A stretch of DNA of 64,000 nucleotides, taken from contig NZ_LR134506.1 in assembly GCF_900638305.1 (NCBI RefSeq), positions 1,426,001 to 1,490,000 of the forward strand, given 5' to 3'. The position numbers were made by a program, and so were the translations under genes. Origin of the DNA: Porphyromonas cangingivalis. GTDB taxonomy: Bacteria > Bacteroidota > Bacteroidia > Bacteroidales > Porphyromonadaceae. The notes below the pieces were generated by a model that made no database searches, had not been told where the DNA came from, and saw nothing but the letters and a program-made list of their open reading frames with translations. Every line of letters starts with the position of its first letter. The stretch's first letter is position 1. Below, one piece after another: positions 63,986-64,000 of the stretch.

Positions 63986-64000
63986 TTCACGGACTGCGTG

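Noticed and set aside
1-64000. tRNA, rRNA or riboswitch genes.
   Set aside because: No cloverleaf, rRNA or known riboswitch signature was recognised in the gaps.

Overview
The window looks like chromosomal DNA of a Bacteroidota bacterium, most likely Porphyromonas or a close relative. The evidence is gene content (uppS-bamA-skp-skp, an OmpA-family porin, many Cys-lipoproteins, DUF1573, DUF4199 and DUF6242 proteins, PFOR, NrfHA, M49 peptidase) and promoters of the Bacteroidota type (TTTG about 19 nt upstream of TAnnTTTG). No rRNA or tRNA gene was seen. Most genes lie on the minus strand. Clear plus-strand units are the CRISPR-Cas locus, a YgiQ radical-SAM gene, a KAP NTPase, hemH and one lipoprotein.

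Layout. 1-6.8 kb: housekeeping genes: a dipeptidyl peptidase III cut by the window edge, a DUF4199/glycosyltransferase/ApbE operon, a DUF1573 protein, YchF and a small lipoprotein. 7.4-17.8 kb: a complete type I-C CRISPR-Cas locus (cas3-cas5c-cas8c-cas7c-cas4-cas1-cas2), a leader and an array of 33 repeats and 32 spacers. 18.0-22.4 kb: a TetR regulator and a two-gene ABC exporter/importer pair. 23.1-28.1 kb: an OmpA-family porin and a 1156-residue coiled-coil lipoprotein. 28.8-31.3 kb: rny, zapA and a small coiled-coil gene. 31.5-35.3 kb: YgiQ and a long-chain acyl-CoA ligase. 35.4-40.1 kb: an AT-rich accessory island with a KAP P-loop NTPase and an IS256-family element that sits between two 252-bp direct repeats. 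40.1-44.5 kb: nrfH-nrfA-resB-ccsA, a nitrite-ammonification unit with its own System II cytochrome c maturation genes. 44.8-52.6 kb: a degenerate tyrosine-phosphatase-like lipoprotein, ferrochelatase, PFOR and a AAA ATPase. 53-64 kb: a lipoprotein behind an array of three palindromes, a TRIC/UPF0126 protein, panB, the outer-membrane biogenesis operon (DUF6242 lipoprotein, uppS, bamA, two skp paralogues), and a metallo-hydrolase pair.

The most unusual signals are non-coding. (1) A dispersed intergenic element is built of two or three short palindromes of the form AAGTYNNNNRACTT, whose cores differ between copies while often keeping dyad symmetry; it occurs at six places. (2) Three 16-bp palindromes ACAGAA-N4-TTCTGT are spaced at exactly 22 bp just upstream of a good Bacteroidota promoter. 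(3) A repeat-like stem lies exactly one spacer length beyond the last CRISPR repeat. (4) A three-spacer block in the array is exactly duplicated in tandem. (5) Six 10-bp units repeat in tandem in a 750-bp intergenic region. On the protein side, a phosphatase-like protein has Asp where the catalytic Cys should be, Cas7 carries a charged 30-residue insertion inside a normally contiguous motif, and BamA carries a roughly 40-residue Gly/Tyr-rich segment.

Family assignments come from motifs read directly in the translated sequence. No database search was possible, so distant or lineage-specific families are named with caution.
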